From positions 1-48,996 of the forward strand of contig WGMU01000089.1 of assembly GCA_016124895.1 (NCBI GenBank): a DNA stretch of 48,996 bases, read 5' to 3'. The position numbers were made by a program, and so were the translations under genes. Position 1 is the first letter of the stretch. The number at the start of each line of letters is the position of its first letter. This document shows positions 9,001-24,000 of this stretch, piece by piece. The notes under the pieces were generated by a model. That model saw only the letters and a program-made list of their open reading frames with translations. It made no database searches and was not told the origin of the DNA. The DNA comes from a bacterium. GTDB lineage: Bacteria > Planctomycetota > Planctomycetia > Planctomycetales > Planctomycetaceae.

Positions 9001-12000
9001 ATCACGTACTGAATCGGCCGCGGTTCGTCGTCTTCGATCTGGCCGGTCGCCGCACCGCCGAGCACGGCATTCGTATTGACGGCGCCGTTTCGCGTCACAG
9101 TGCCCGGGACCAGTTCGACATCGAACGACTCAAACACGCCGGGACCACCTTCAAAGGTCCCGTCGCTGATAACCACGACGTTCTGAGTCACGCTCGTCTG
9201 CCCGGCAGGAATCATCACCGTGACGTTGTTCAGCGCGGTGTAGTCGAGGCCGCTGGTCGCGGTGCCATCGACCGTCCGGACATTGACCGTCACGGCATAA
9301 GCGTTCGGCTGGCTGAGTGAGACCGTGAACGGATAGTTGACTGTGCCGCCGGTGCCTTCCACGAGACTGGCCACGCCGGGCGTGACGCTGATCACGATGT
9401 CATCGTTCTCAATCGTTCCGAGGCCCTGCCCGTCGAGTACCGTCAGATTGTCGCCACTGTCGCCGACTGCGCTCGTCAGGTTCAGGAAGAATGTCTCGAA
9501 TGGTTCGACAATCAGGTCGCCGTTGATCGGAACGGAAACCGTCATTGACGTTTCACCCGGAGCGAACACCAGAGTCCCGGTCGTCAAGACGTAGTCGTTC
9601 CCGACGTTCGCCGTGCCGTCTGCGGTCGAGTACGTAATCGTGGCCGTTTCCTGCAGCGGAGCCGACAGTGACACCGTGAAGATGGCATTCGTCTGCCCGC
9701 TGTCGCCTTCCGCGATGTTGACGTCGTCGACGCGGACGAAGGCATCGTCGTTCAGAATTGTGCCCGTCGCAGACAGCGTCGATACGATGCCGCCAGAGCT
9801 GTTCACGAGGACGCCGTTAATCGGGTTCGACAGAATCACCTGGAAGGTTTCGTTGTCTTCCGGAGTCGTATCGCCGAAGACTTCGACGGTGATTGTTCGT
9901 GTCAGATCGCCGGGCGAGAAGAACAGCGTCCCGGAGACCGGCTGGAAATCACTGCCCGAACGTGCCGTTCCCTGGAATGTCGTGAAGTCGACAGAAATCG
10001 GTTCCGCGGTCGTCTGTTCGAGAATCACCGAGAAGACGAACAGCGTCGATCCACCAGGTCCTTCCAGCTTCTGGATGTCCGCGATACTGATCCGGTTTTC
10101 CTGAATCTCAAACGCACCGATGTCTGCGGTATTGTCGGTCGGACGGCGTCCGCCACGCTGGTCAACGGGATCTCCGCCCGAGTTATCACCGGCATTGATC
10201 GCCGGGCTGCCGGGCTGCAGAGCGTGAGTTTTCGTCGGCCCACCGTTATCCGCCAGCGGTCCGAGAACCGGGTCAAACGGGCTGGATGCCGAGCCAACCT
10301 GATCCCCCATGACACCGTTGACCAGTCCGCTCACCTGCGCTGCCTGGCCGATGAAGTTCGTTCCGAGCGTCGTAAACACACCACTCAAGTCGACGTTCGA
10401 TTTCGTCGCCGAGTTTGACGCGACAATCGTGTTACGCAGCGAGGTCGTGGCTCCTGTTACATTAACGAGTCCGCCGCCAACACCGTCTGTCGAGTTACGG
10501 ACAACCGTCACATTGGTCAGCGTCACGTCGCCAGCAGCGAGCACGGTGACTCCGTCCGTCGGATCCAGCAGTACCGTGTTGTAAATACCGCCACCGGTCG
10601 AGTTGGCCGAATTTCCGCTGATGGTTGAATTCAGCAGCGTGACGATTTCGTTGTTATAGATCGCTCCGCCGCGGACGCCAGCCCGGTTATTCGACAGCGT
10701 CGAACCGGTGAAGTTGATCCGTCCGCGATTGGCTCCCTGGGCACTGTTATTGTAAACGCCGCCGCCCGCGACTGTCGCGACGTTACTGTCGAACGTCGAG
10801 TCCACAATATTGGTCGCCGCGGCGACACTCGATTCGTTGTACAGACCGCCGCCCTTCGAGTTCGCGCTGTTCCCCGAGAAGACGCTGCTGGTAATGGTCA
10901 GTTCGTTGCGATTGAACAAGCCGCCACCCTGAATCCGTGCCGCGTTGTTCACGACAGACGTATTCAGCAGGTCCATGCTCTGAACCAGTGTGATCAGCTC
11001 GCCCATCGCGTGAGCAACCGGAGTCGTGCCATTGACACCGCGCGTCACCGAGTAGGTATTGCCACTGACCGCGGTCACTCGGATTTCTTCGGCGCCGATC
11101 CGGACATCAAAGACACCTTGAACCGGGAAGGCAGAGCTATCGGTGACGGTCAGCGTCGTTGTCGTCGCCGTCATCGCGGCTGAGAGATTCGTGGTCACCA
11201 GATCGTTCAACAGGCCGGCTCCAAAGTCGGCGGTGTTGTCGCGGATGACGACGTTTTCCAGCGACACAAATCCCTGATTGAGCAGGCCACCGCCTTCGAG
11301 CGCGTTACCACCCTGAATCGTCAGATTCTTCAGACTCAGTCGGGCTCCAGGCAGAACATGAAACACGCGGTCAAGCTGAGCCGCGTCAATAAACGTCTGG
11401 TCGGTCCCGGCCCCGATAATCGTCAGATTGTCGCTGATGTCGAGGTCGCCGCTCGCCGCACCGTCTTCATCACGTCCAGCAATTGTCAGCGTATACGTGC
11501 CGGGAATCAGCAGGATCGTATCGTCGCCGGGCAGCGCGTTCGCTTCCATCACGGCAGCTCGCAGACTGCTGTTTCCGTCGCGGTCGGCACTCGCCTGATC
11601 GCCGGGCAGTACGTCGATTGTGTCGGCAAACGTGTTGACTACAAAGCCGGATTCAAACGCACCGATATCCACGGTGGCCAGACCGTCGCCATCGCCGTCG
11701 AAGATACGCGCGAAACCACGCTGATCAGTCGTCAGCACGCCAACGTTCGTTCCCGCATCCCGGGCCGGACTGCCGAACAGCAGAGCGTGCGTCAGCGTCG
11801 GGCCACCGTTGTCCTGCAGTGGGCCGAGCAGCGGGTCAACTTCATTTCCGGCAACTCCAACAATACTGCCGTTCGCTCCGTCGACAAACGACGTCACACT
11901 GCCGCGGTTGCCAATAAGGTTGTTGCCCACATTGCTGTATTTGACCCCGGAGACGTCGACATCGGCGTTCGGTGGGTTGCCGTCGATCATGTTGCGGGCC

Positions 12001-15000
12001 ACGATCGTGTTCTTCAGGCTGAATGTGCCGAAGACGCTTTCGTTGATGATGCCGCCGCCTGCAACTCCGGCCGTGTTTCCGAACACCGTCGCGCTGGCGA
12101 ACGAAACTGCGCCGCCGTTGTTGTCGATACCGCCGCCGTTATTAGTTGCGACATTGGTCGACAGCGTGCTGTTCTGGAAGCTCAGAGCGTGCGTGCTGTA
12201 AATACCGCCGCCATCCGTCGCAGTGTTGGTCGCGATTGTCGAATTGACGATCGAAACCATCCCCAGCGAACTCTGATAGAGGCCTCCGCCTTTCTCGCCC
12301 GCCGTGCCACCCGAAATCGACGAACCGCTGAACGACAGAGTGGCCGAACCGGAGTTGTGAATCCCGCCGCCGTCCCGACCGGCGGTGTTCTGGTCAATCG
12401 TCGTGTCCGTTGCGGTTACGCTGCCGATTCCTGAGTTCCACAAAGCACCGCCGTCCTGACCTGCGTCGTTCTGTGTCAGCGTTACCTGCTGCAGCGTCAG
12501 GCTGCGTGTGTTGCTGATACCGGCTCCATTCTGCCCGGCGGTGTTGTCAATCACTCGGACATTGTCGAGTGCCACTGTGCCGCTTGACTGCAGAGCACCG
12601 CCGTCACTGTCGGCCATATTCCCCGAGAACGAACTGTTACTGACGTTGAACACAGCATTCGACGTGATGAATGCACCACCGCCGTCACCTGTCGCCGAGT
12701 TCGCTGAGAAGGCCGAAATCGACACCGTCACCGTACCGTCGTCGTTGTAGACACCGGCACCATCGAGCGCCTGATTAAACGCAATCGTGCTGTTGGTAAT
12801 CGTGGCCGTGGCCACAAGTTCGTTGAACAGACCGCCGCCGCCGATGCCGGCCGCGTTCGACGTCAACGTGCTGTCCGAGATCGAGACCGCTGCCAGGTCG
12901 TTGTTGTAGAACCCGCCGCCGTCCCGGCCCGCTGTGTTGCCGGCGATCGTCGTCCCGGTGATCGTCATCACGGCTGTTCGGTCGTTGTACACACCACCGC
13001 CGTCAATCGCGGCAGAGTTCGATCGAACAGCCGTATCAGCAATCGTCGACGCGTCCTGGTTATTGTTCAGCAGGCCACCGCCGAACTGGGCTGTGTTGTT
13101 TTCGACGACTGAGTCAAACAGCCGGACTCCCTGAACCAACTGCACAGTGTCACTGGAAACGTGATTCGAGGCGACGGTTCCATTGACTCCACGATTGACC
13201 CGGAAGGTGTTTCCAGTGACCGATATGACTCGCAGTTCTTCGTTGCCGATCCGAATGTCGAAGCCCGGATTGATCGGAAAATCGCTCGGCGTGACAACCG
13301 CCAGCAGAGGTCCGGCTGTCCCCATGTCAAGTGATGCCTGGTTGCCGCCCGCATGAACCTGCGCGGCCGTCCCGCGGACCGCGCGAACGACTGTGTAATC
13401 GCTGAACGGTCCCGTGATCTGCGTCACGGTCATCAGTTCTGTGCCGACCAGAATGTCAAAGCCGGGCTGATTCGGCAGGCGACCGGCATTGGCGACGCGA
13501 AACACGGTTGCCGTGCTGTCGTCAATCCAGGTCACGGCAGTGTTGGCAGCCGGGCTACCCACAGCAGTGCCGTTGAATCCGCGGATCACAGTGAAGGCGA
13601 CGCCGTTAACCGCGACCACGCGCATCTGTTCGCCGCCGACCTGAATCGTGAAGCCCGGAACCGTTGGGAAGGCGGCCGCATTCGTGACCGTCACGACGGT
13701 TGCCGTATTGTTGATGCTCGCCGCCAGCGTACTGCCACCGAAAACAAGCGTCGTCGACGGAGTAATCGCGCCAATGACAAGCTCTGACTGCGAGTAAATC
13801 CCGCCGCCGTCGCCTTCCGCCACATTCCCGGAAATGCTCGCGTTGTTTGTCTGCAGGAATCCCTGGCTGCGGATACCGCCACCGTTCCGGTCATCCAGAA
13901 CAAGGCCGTCCACAATGCCGGCATCCTGAATGACGAGACTGCCGCCGAACGAATTGTCGAACACGCGGTCAATCATGCCGCCACTGATAATCGAAACGCC
14001 GGAACCGTTGCCGACCACTGTCAATCGTCCGCCCGGCAGATCCAGGTCGCCGAATGCAGAAGGATTGAACTGGAACGCTCCACCGTCCGTCACCTGCGTC
14101 TGGCCAAGATTGGCCGGGTCGGCGACCGGAGTCAGGCTGTCGCCAATCGTAAACTGTTCGATGGCCGCAATGCCCGAGCGACCAAACTGGGCCACGAGAG
14201 TCGGATCCTCGGCCAGGGCGTTCGGCATCAGTGCCAGATCGGTAATAGCACCGTCCGTGCTCAGTTCGAGACGATAAGCACCGTCGAGCGTCGTGACGCT
14301 CGACAGATCGAACGTGTACTGCAACTCGGACAACTGAGTGATCGTGATCCCGCTGAGGTCGAGCTGGACTTCCGGAATCGGTCCAGCCGCGCCGTCCTCA
14401 TCGAAGTACAGGTTGAAGTCGGTTTCTGCATTCGACAGATCAATGCCGGTCACAGCCTCATCAAAATCAACGGTCACCGTACCGACAGTGCCAAGGCGCG
14501 GGTCCGGAGTAATTTCACTGATTGTCGGGACCGGCGGGAACGTATCCGGCGCAACCGTCCAGGCGGTGACCAGCGTCTGACCAAACAGATTGCCGGCCTG
14601 ATCGGCGACTGTCGCACCGTTGAAAGTCAGGACGTAGTTACCGGTATCCGTCAGGCCATTGGCGTCAAAGACGGACGTCAGATCCAGCACGAAATCAGTC
14701 AGTCCAACCTGCTGCGGGCTGATTGACGAAATATCAATCGCGACCGGGCCGGCACCGCTGCCATCGTCATACGTCAGGCTGAACGTTGTACTGCTGACTC
14801 CAGTCACTGACTCGTTAAAGCTGACCGTGATCGCTCCAGGGTTGGTCGTTCGTGGAGTCGTCACCTGGTCGATCGTGCCGACCGGAGGAAAGACGTCGTC
14901 ACCGCGGATGAACGTTTCCGTCGCCGCCACGCCTGTGCCCAGCGTTTCTTCCGCCAGAGGATTCGGTGCCAGTGCAAAGTCGCCGAGACTCTTGCTCGGG

Positions 15001-18000
15001 TCCACCGGGTCGTTAGTCAGCAGTTCGAGCGTGTACATCCCGTCGAGCGACAGCGTGCTTTCAAGACCGCTGATCGTATAGACGGTCTCTCCCGTCGCCT
15101 GATTCTGCGATGTCAGATCAATCGTCACTCCCGTGATGGTATCGAGTGTCCGGACCTGTACGTTGCCGGCTCCGTCGTCGTAGGTCAGCCGGAAGCTGCT
15201 CAGCGAAATCGGCGTCGCGACGCCGCCGAGCCCGTGAACCGGCTCAGAAAACGTCACGACGATTGAATCGACCGGATCCAGAACAGGATCGCCCATCATC
15301 GTGGGTGCCGCCTGCAGCGGATCAGGTGTCACTTCAGTAAACGTTGCCGTCGGAGCCGTCCGGTCAATCTCCGTGATCGACAGTGTGTAGACCTGGTCGC
15401 CCAGAATGATCGCGTTCTGAGTCGAACGGCCACTCGCCGCCAGCGCGTTGGCTTCCATGACAGCCGCTCGCAGCGTCGTTCGGCCAAAGACGTCGAGTGG
15501 CAGGCCGTCGCCGGGATTGATGTCAATGCCGAACGTGTTGCCATCCGCGGTCAGGGTTTCGTCCACGGTGCTGACAAAGAAGCCACCGAATTCGTACGCA
15601 CCGATATCCACGACACCGTTACCCAGTACGCGCGGGACACCACGCTGATCGGTTGCGTCGGACACGAGCTGGCCACCATCAATGGCAGCGTTAATGTTCA
15701 GCAGACTGACGACATCGCCCAGAACATGAGCGGATGCAGTGGTATTGTTGATTCCTCGTACGACCTTTAGCGTCGAACCCGTAATTCCGATGACCAGCAT
15801 CTCTTCGGTGCCGACCTGTACCACAAACGGCAGCGGCGACTGGAAGACACCCGCGTTGGCAACGGCGAAGGTCGTCACGACGTTATTGATGGCTGCCACC
15901 AGCGGCGTTTCGATGACCTGGCTGACGGTCTCTCCGATGGCATGAGCGGCAGCAGTCGTCATGTTGAAACCACGCGTCACCGTCAGCGTCGTTCCGTTGA
16001 CGGCGGTGACCTGCATCTGCTCGGTGCCGATCTCAATGACGAACGGCGTCTGAGCCGGGAAGACTGACGGATCAACCACATCCACCGTCGTGGCACCGAC
16101 CGTCACGTCAGCCTTCAGAGTTGTATCGACGAACAGACGCAGAGCGTGAGTCAGTGTCGGGCCGCCGTTGCTCGTCAGCGGGGTGATCGCTGTCGGTTGG
16201 TTCGGACGGTCACTCACTTGATTAAAGATGGCAGCACCGACCGTATCGGAAACCAGATTGTTTCCAGCCGAGAGCATCGAGTTCGGGTCGGTGAAGTTCG
16301 ATACGTCATTGCCACCAATTACCGCGTGGTTACGCGCAATCAGATTGTTGGCCAGAACTGCCAGACCACTGGCCGTCGACAGACCGCCACCGCGATTACC
16401 AGCTGAGTTATCAGCGATCGTCGTATTGAACAGAGTGAGTGTTGAAGCCTGTGAGACGACCGACAGCGCCGTATGCGCGCTGGCCGCTGTCCCGTTGAAA
16501 CCGCGCGTGACCGTCAGCGTGTTACTGTTCACGGCGGTCACGAGCATGTCTTCCGAGTTGACGCGGATGACGAAGCCTTCGTGGGCCGGGAAGACGGTGG
16601 CGTCACTGACGGTCAGCGTTGTCTGAGTCGCCGTGATATCGCTGGCCAGTGAGGTCGTCACGGCGGTCGTGACCGAGTTATTACGCACGCCACCACCGCT
16701 GCCACCGGCCACGTTTCCGGAAATCGTCGTGCCGATCAGCGTCGCTGTGCCACCACCGATATTGATCAGACCGCCGCCGTTCAGCCCGGCCTGGTTTCGT
16801 TCGTCAATCGGATTAAGCGGATCACTGATGTCATAACGACCGCCGATCGTGCTGTTGATCACGGTCAGTTTGCCGACGTTGCGGATTGCACCACCGTTGT
16901 TCGTCGCTGTGTTCAGATCCAGCGTGCTGTTGATGATCGTCATCGAGCCGGCGTTGTTGATCCCGCCACCGTCGTCCAGCGACCGGTTTCCGGTGATGCG
17001 GACATTGTTCAGCGTGACAGTTCCGCCGTCGTTGCGCAGACCAGCTCCGTCGTCACTGCCTGTGACCAGACCGCCGCGGACCGTCAGGTTTTCGAGGATC
17101 AGCGTCGCACCATCGAGTACATGGAAGACGCGGAACAGCCCGCCCGCGTCAATGATCGTCTCGTTGACGCCCTGACCGCGGATGATCAGCGTGCCGGTCG
17201 TATCCGTGATGTCCAGGTCGCCCGACGCGGCCGCGTTTTCGCCCACCGGCCCGTTGAGCGTCAGCGAGTACGTCCCGGCTGCCAGCAGAATCGTATCGTC
17301 GCCGGTCAGTGCATTCGCCGTCTGCACGGCCGCGCGCAGAGACCGCTGCTCACCATCAGCCGTACTGGCGTTCGTATCGACGCGTCCATCATTCGGATTG
17401 GCGTCCGCGGCATCTGAGAACGAGACCACAACTTTCGGAGTCGTCAGCGGCCTCGTCAGGTCAATGACGTCGAACGTCGTCCACGTTTCGTTCGCGTCGG
17501 TTCTCAGCGGCGACTGTGTCGCGATGGCCTCAATGCCCGAGCCGGCTGACACCAGAGTCAGCGTGTAAGTACCCGGTGCTCCCGTCACGCTGGTCAGGTC
17601 CAGCGTGTACTGGTCTGGTCCCTGAGCACTCATCACAACGTCGACGCTCTGCAGAGACACCGGCAGCGAGGTTGTCGAGCCTTCAGGCACGCGCGTCAGA
17701 CGGAAGTCCGAGATGTCAACACCCGACACGTCGTCCGAGAAGTTCACCGTGACAACGCCTGCCGGGCGGAGTCGTGGATCCGGAGACACGGGAACGATCG
17801 TCGCATTCGGTACGCCAATCTGGAATTCCCAACGGGCCTCGGACGCGACGCCAGCAGGCGTCAGAATGTTGCTGTCGTCAGCCAGAAGGTTCCCGTTGAG
17901 ATCCATCACGCGCGAGACGCTGCTGTCGCCACGAATCTGCAGCACATACGAACCGGGAGTCGTCGTCACACTGGTCAGGTCCAGCAGATACGTCGCTTTC

Positions 18001-21000
18001 GAGCCCAGGTACTGCGTCACCGCTCCGGCCGGAAGCGTCACTGCCGCGCCGTTGAGCGTCAGACGGACATCGTCAACTCCGAAGTTGGTGACTTCCTCGG
18101 TAAACGTCACCGTCAGCACACCGACCGAGTTGAAGACCGTCGCCGGAATCGCCTGGCCGGACGCATCGAGAACGCTCACGACCGCTGGTGGCGTCACGTC
18201 GGCACCGGCCTGCCACTGATCTGCTGCCGCAACGTTCGCCGTCGGGCTGATCAGCGTCAGCAGCCGGCCCTCGTCATCACGGAATTCCAGCGGATTCGGC
18301 GGCAGCAGATCGTTACCAGCGAGATCCTGAATCCCGCCAGCCATCACGCGCAGTTCGTACAAACCATCGGTACCAGTCAGGCTCGACAGATCGATTGTGT
18401 AGCGCCGCGCCGGTGCGCCGGCCGTTGGCGGCTCGGCTTTGACCGTCAGCGAGGCGAGCCCCGGTTCCAGCACGCCGTTGTGGTACAGCTCGAAGTCCGA
18501 AATATCGACGTTCTGAACCGGCTCGTTGAACAGGATGTTGACAATGCCGGCGCTCGGCATCGCCGGGCTGAACTGAATCGGATCGGGCAGGATGTCGACA
18601 ATGTTCGCCGTCGGCGCTGTGCGATCGAGCTGCCAGGTTGCCGTGACATCGGACGAAAGTTCAATGCCCGAAAGGTCGACGATGCCGGAATCAGTCGCCA
18701 CCAGCGTCAACCGGTACGTCGCTTCCGTAACGTCGATCAGCCCCGTACCGGACAGGTCAAGCACGAACGTATCATCGTACGTCAGCGACACGCTCGACCC
18801 GTTGCTGTGAGCGACCGCCCCTGCACCGCGTGAAACCGTCAGCGTATTGCCGACGCGGTTCGTCACCGTCATCACTTCCGATCCGACACGGATCTCAAAA
18901 CCCGGAGTCGACGGGAAGACCGAACCGTCTACAACAGTCAGCGTCGTCGTCACTGCGGTAATGTTTCCGACCAGCGTCGACGAGCCCTGTGCCTTGATGA
19001 GTGCGCTCGACAGAACAACCGAGGCGCCGCTGGCATGAGTCGCTGCCGTCGAGCCTTCAGCCCCGCGTTCAACCGTCAGCACGTTGCCACTGACAGCCGT
19101 GACGTTCAGCAGTTCGGAACCGATCGCTACGCGGAAACCACCGGCTGCCGGGAACACGCTGCCGTTCGCGACCGTGATCGTTGTCTGCGTCGCATTGATC
19201 ATTCCCGTCAGCGTCGACGAAGCACCAGCCAGCGAGTTCGTCACGACAATAAAACCAGAGCCGTCATTGCGTTCAAGACGGAAGTCGGTCGGATCAACCT
19301 GCGAGACACCAACGTCCTTCGAGAACGTGACAACAATTGGATCACCGTCCGTCGCGATATTGCGGAACTCGGGCGTGACCGTAATCGTTGCCGACGGCCC
19401 CGTGTTCTCCACGACCCAGGTATCGAGTGGAATCAGCCCGGTCTGAATGGGATTGCCCGCCAGATCCAGGATCAGTGACGCCGTTCCCTGGATGCTCAGC
19501 GAGTACGTCCCAGGCGCGCCCGTCTTCAGATTCAGGTCGATCGTGTATTCGGACGGCGAAACCTGAATCAGCGACAGCCCCGTGAGCGACACCATCTGCG
19601 GGCCGTTGCCATCGTTCGCGTCACGCGTCAGCACCAGGTCCGTCAGGTTGAATCCGGTCACCGCTTCAGTGAACTCGATGGTCACAACACCGGCGGCCGT
19701 GCTACGCGGATCGGGTGTCACGTTCACAGTACCCGGCACAACGCCCGGCGGAGTTGCATCGACAAAGAACGTATCAGTCGCGTCGTTGACGACCGGGTTC
19801 GGTTGCTCATACGACGATGGCTGCTGACCGCCGTAGGGTGGAATCGGCGTGCCGGGGAAGACCGCGTCAATAATGCGGTCGTTGCCTGTTGTTCTGACAC
19901 GCTTCCACGAGTCAACGGAGTCAGCGGTCGCCACGAACGTATTACCCGTCCGGTCCGTGATCGCCCCCAGATCAGTCAGTGACAGAACGTACGTGCCGAA
20001 CGTGTCCGTGATCGATCCATTCAGATCGATCACATATGTGTCCGTAAAGATTGTGGCCGACGGATTGAATGGATCAGCCACCGGAATGCCGTTGAAATCA
20101 ACCGGATTAATCGCGCGAACGCGCATCGCGGCAAGCGAAACCGGCTGCGGCCCGTTGCCGTCGCCAATGTCGCGCGTCAGCGTGAAGTCCGTCGCTGCAT
20201 TAAAGCGATCGATCCCGGTCACTGGCTCACTGAATTTGATCGTGACAATTCCCGCAGAAGCGACGCGTGGATCCGGATCAATGTCGAGGATCGTGCCTGT
20301 CGGCGCCGTGCTGTCCTGAACCCAGGAATCCGTCGCGTCAACGGAAAGCGGCTCACTGTCGCCCGTCGCGAAGATGCCCGAGCCACGGTTCAGCGTCAGA
20401 CGGTACGTGCCGTCGATCGAATTCCCCATGCCGTCGCTGGTCACGGGAGTCAGGTCAATCTGCAGGCTTGAGCTGCTGATGACCGTAATCGGCAGTGGCG
20501 TATTCCCATTGTTCGGGTCAACCAGCGGCACGATCTGCGGACCATTACCGTCGCCAATGTCGCGCGTCAGTGTGAAGTGCGTCCCGGCGTCGTTGACATC
20601 GACTCCGCTCACGGGTTCGTTGAACACGATGTTCACGACACCGGCTGAAGCCATCCGTGGATCCGGGAAGACGCTGGAAATCGACGGAGCCGGTCCGACC
20701 GTCGTCACCCGCCATTCGTCAATCGCCGGGAAGACAAGGAACGACCCTTGCTGGTCTGTAATCCGGCTCGGGTCAGTTGTCCGCAAAGTCAGCCGGTACA
20801 GACCATCCTGCAGCGTGAGTGCATTCAGGTTCGGCAACTGAAAACGCGTCGCATACCCGGAGCCTGTCGTATCGTCGAGCGGAATCGGCGCGTTGATACT
20901 TGGATCAAGTGGCACCGTGACCGGACCAAATCCGACATCACGCGTCAGAATAAAGTCCGTCGAATTCACCTGTGTGGACCGCACCGGCTCGCTGAACTGA

Positions 21001-24000
21001 ATGAAAATGCTGTTCACGCCGGTATTGCGCGGATCGGGCGACACATCAATGATATCTGCCGAAGGCGCGGTATTACTGCGTGCCCACACATCGGTCGCAT
21101 CCGCGATCACACCGAACCGGTCAACACTGTAGGGCCGCCCGACACGGTCGATGATGCCAGGATCGAACGACCAGGTGCCGATATTCCCGGCCGAGAAGTA
21201 TCCCGAATCATCCGGACTGATTGGTGTCGTCAGAGTGTCGTCATAGAGCTGGAAGTGGTCATTATCGGTCACGACGATCCGGTACGTGCCGTTGACCGCT
21301 GTGTTTGCCCCCAGAGTAAAGCCACGCACTCCATCAAGCGTCACTCGCTGACCGGTCGCCAGACCGTGAGCCTGCGACGTGATCGTGATGACACCGCCGG
21401 TACTTGAGATGCCATCAAGAGCGACCGCCGATGCTCCGCTGCGCTGAGCAAGCAGTGTCAGCCGGTACGTGCCAACACCGTCCGTCACAGAGGACAGATC
21501 AATGGTGTACTGCAGCGGGCTAACCTGTGTGACTGCCAGATTGGCGCCGATTTCGCTCAGGTCAATCGCCCGAAATCCTCCGCTGCTGCCGTTATCGTAA
21601 GACAGCACAAAGTCGCTGATATCAACGCCCGTCACGGGTTCGGTGAAGTTGATCGTGACAATCCCCGCTGGCCCGGTCGCCGGATCAGGTGAGATCGGAA
21701 CAATCGTCGCTTCAGGATTGGCATTGTCGACAATCAGCTCATATTGCCCTTCGACCGCACCTGTCGCCGTCAGGTCAATCGTGTACTGAGAAGGCCCAAC
21801 CTGCTGCACGATCACACTGGCCATGTCGACCGGCACACCGTCCCGAGTCAGATACAGGTCGTTGACGTCGATCCCCGTCACTGGCTCGGAAAACGTCACC
21901 GTAACCACTCCCGGTGTCGCTGAGCGAGGATCGGGAGTCACATTGATCACGTCGCCAATCGGGAACGTCGGAGCCAGGGGGCTTGGAAAACTGTCATCTC
22001 GCGTTTTCCACTCACCGCCATCGATATACGTTCCGTTATTGATTGCACCTGTCACTTGGAACGTATTTGCGTCGATCACCTGAATTCGAAACACGCCGTT
22101 CAGCGAAGGCAGTCCATTGATGCCCGAGATTTCGATCAACCGTCTGTCGGTCAGACCGTGATTCGGTGACGTGATGAGCAGTGTGTTTCCACCACCGCTG
22201 GCCACGCCGGTGACGACTCCGTTCAATGATGGATTCGGCGTCCAGATCCCCCAGTCCGTCAGGCCGTTCACATTATCGCCATCTGAGCCACCATTGAAGT
22301 TGTCGCCCTGTGTGAATTCGTTCTGGGGCGACGCCCCGGACGTGTCAAATCCCTGCGCCACTCGAAACGTGGTCGGCCCCATACCCGGATACTGGTATGG
22401 TGCCTCTGCAGTGGGCAGGGTATTGTTAATGTTGACGGTCAGGATGCCGCCAAAATCGTAGGCAGGACCGTCTTCGCCAGCCGTATTCTGCAGAATCAGT
22501 GTGTGGTTGATGACGTCAATTTGCGACGCCTGATACACGCCATTCGCTGAGTGCAGCTCACCATTCACCCCCTGGACACCCGTAATTTCGACAGTTGTTC
22601 CTTCAGCCAGATTCAGCGGCACAGGATTCAAACCTGAATAGACGCCAAAGAAATCATTTCCAAACGTCACCATCAGCTCGGTTATGCCATTGCCGACATC
22701 GACAGGCTGAATATCAAGAATTGGAAATACGGCGTCAGGCGCACCATTCTCAGGCTGATTGAATGCCGGTATAAGACCAATTCCTGTGCTTACTCGTGAG
22801 GGAACACGCGTCGCGTCGCGCACTCGCGTGGCCACAAATGGACCACCTGGAGTCGGAGCCCCACCACCACTGATGCGTGACTTGAAGACAGGTTCGGCAT
22901 TCGAGTAACCCACAGTGCCGGTTCGCACATCCAGCCCGTTTCCGCTGTTCCCATCGAATACAAGGTTCAACCTTGCCAACGGATCCGTGAAATATTGAGA
23001 CAGTGAATATCCCGGTGTCGTCGACAAATTCCAGTCATTAGGGGAAGTGACCTGGGTGACCGGAGGGTCAACCGTTGAGATAAACGGTCGAATGCTGAAG
23101 TCATCGCCGAAGTTACCTTCAAAGATATTATTGACAATTCGTGCGTTAGTACGACTATTGACTTCCGTCTGCGATGTGGGATTGCTTGCTGTGATCCCCG
23201 AGTTCAGGTTTTCAGCAGTCTGAGTAACGTCCGCGACTCCACCGACCGTACCGAGACCTGTCTCCAGACCAAGCCAGTTGTTGTATCCCCAGACGTTTCC
23301 GTCTCCCAGCGTTCCACCGGTCGTTCCGATCCACATCACGAATCCGGTCGCACTCAACGCGCTGTTCACGCCATTGTCGCTGATCAGGTTCGTGTCGACC
23401 TGAAGAATGGCCGCCGGAGCCGCATTGAATGCGCCATTATTCCGGCGGGAATTCGGATCGGTACTCAGCAGGTTCGAGTCCTGAATTTCTGCAGTGTGGA
23501 CGTAGTAGATACCTTCCTGGCGGTTACCAACCACAACGTTTCCACCGGTCAGAGTTCCGTCACCGATCAGGTAGTTCGACTGCCGGACCCTCTCGGGCGG
23601 CGTGTCGTTCGGCGTCCCGAAACTCATCAGGTCGATGCCGCGACCGGTGTTGCGGTCGATGAAGTTCCCCAGGATCGTCGCCTGAACAGGACCGGAGAGG
23701 GCGATACCATCGTTGAAGTTTTGAGTAATCAGGTTGTCTCGAATGGTCAGGCGAACGCCTGGATCGCCGTTGGACGACCCCAGAGTCATATCAGCGACAT
23801 CAACGCGTGAATGGACATCAACACCCATTCCCGCGTTCCCTTCTATATTGTTGGCCTTGATCGCGAGACTGACCTGCGGGTCCTGGTTGCCACCACCGGA
23901 ACCCGGCGCGGTGCCATCGGCCAATCCGGCTTTCGGACCGGTACCATCGACATTGCCATTCTGCACATCGATGCCGCTGCCGAGAATTTCCGTGCCGAGG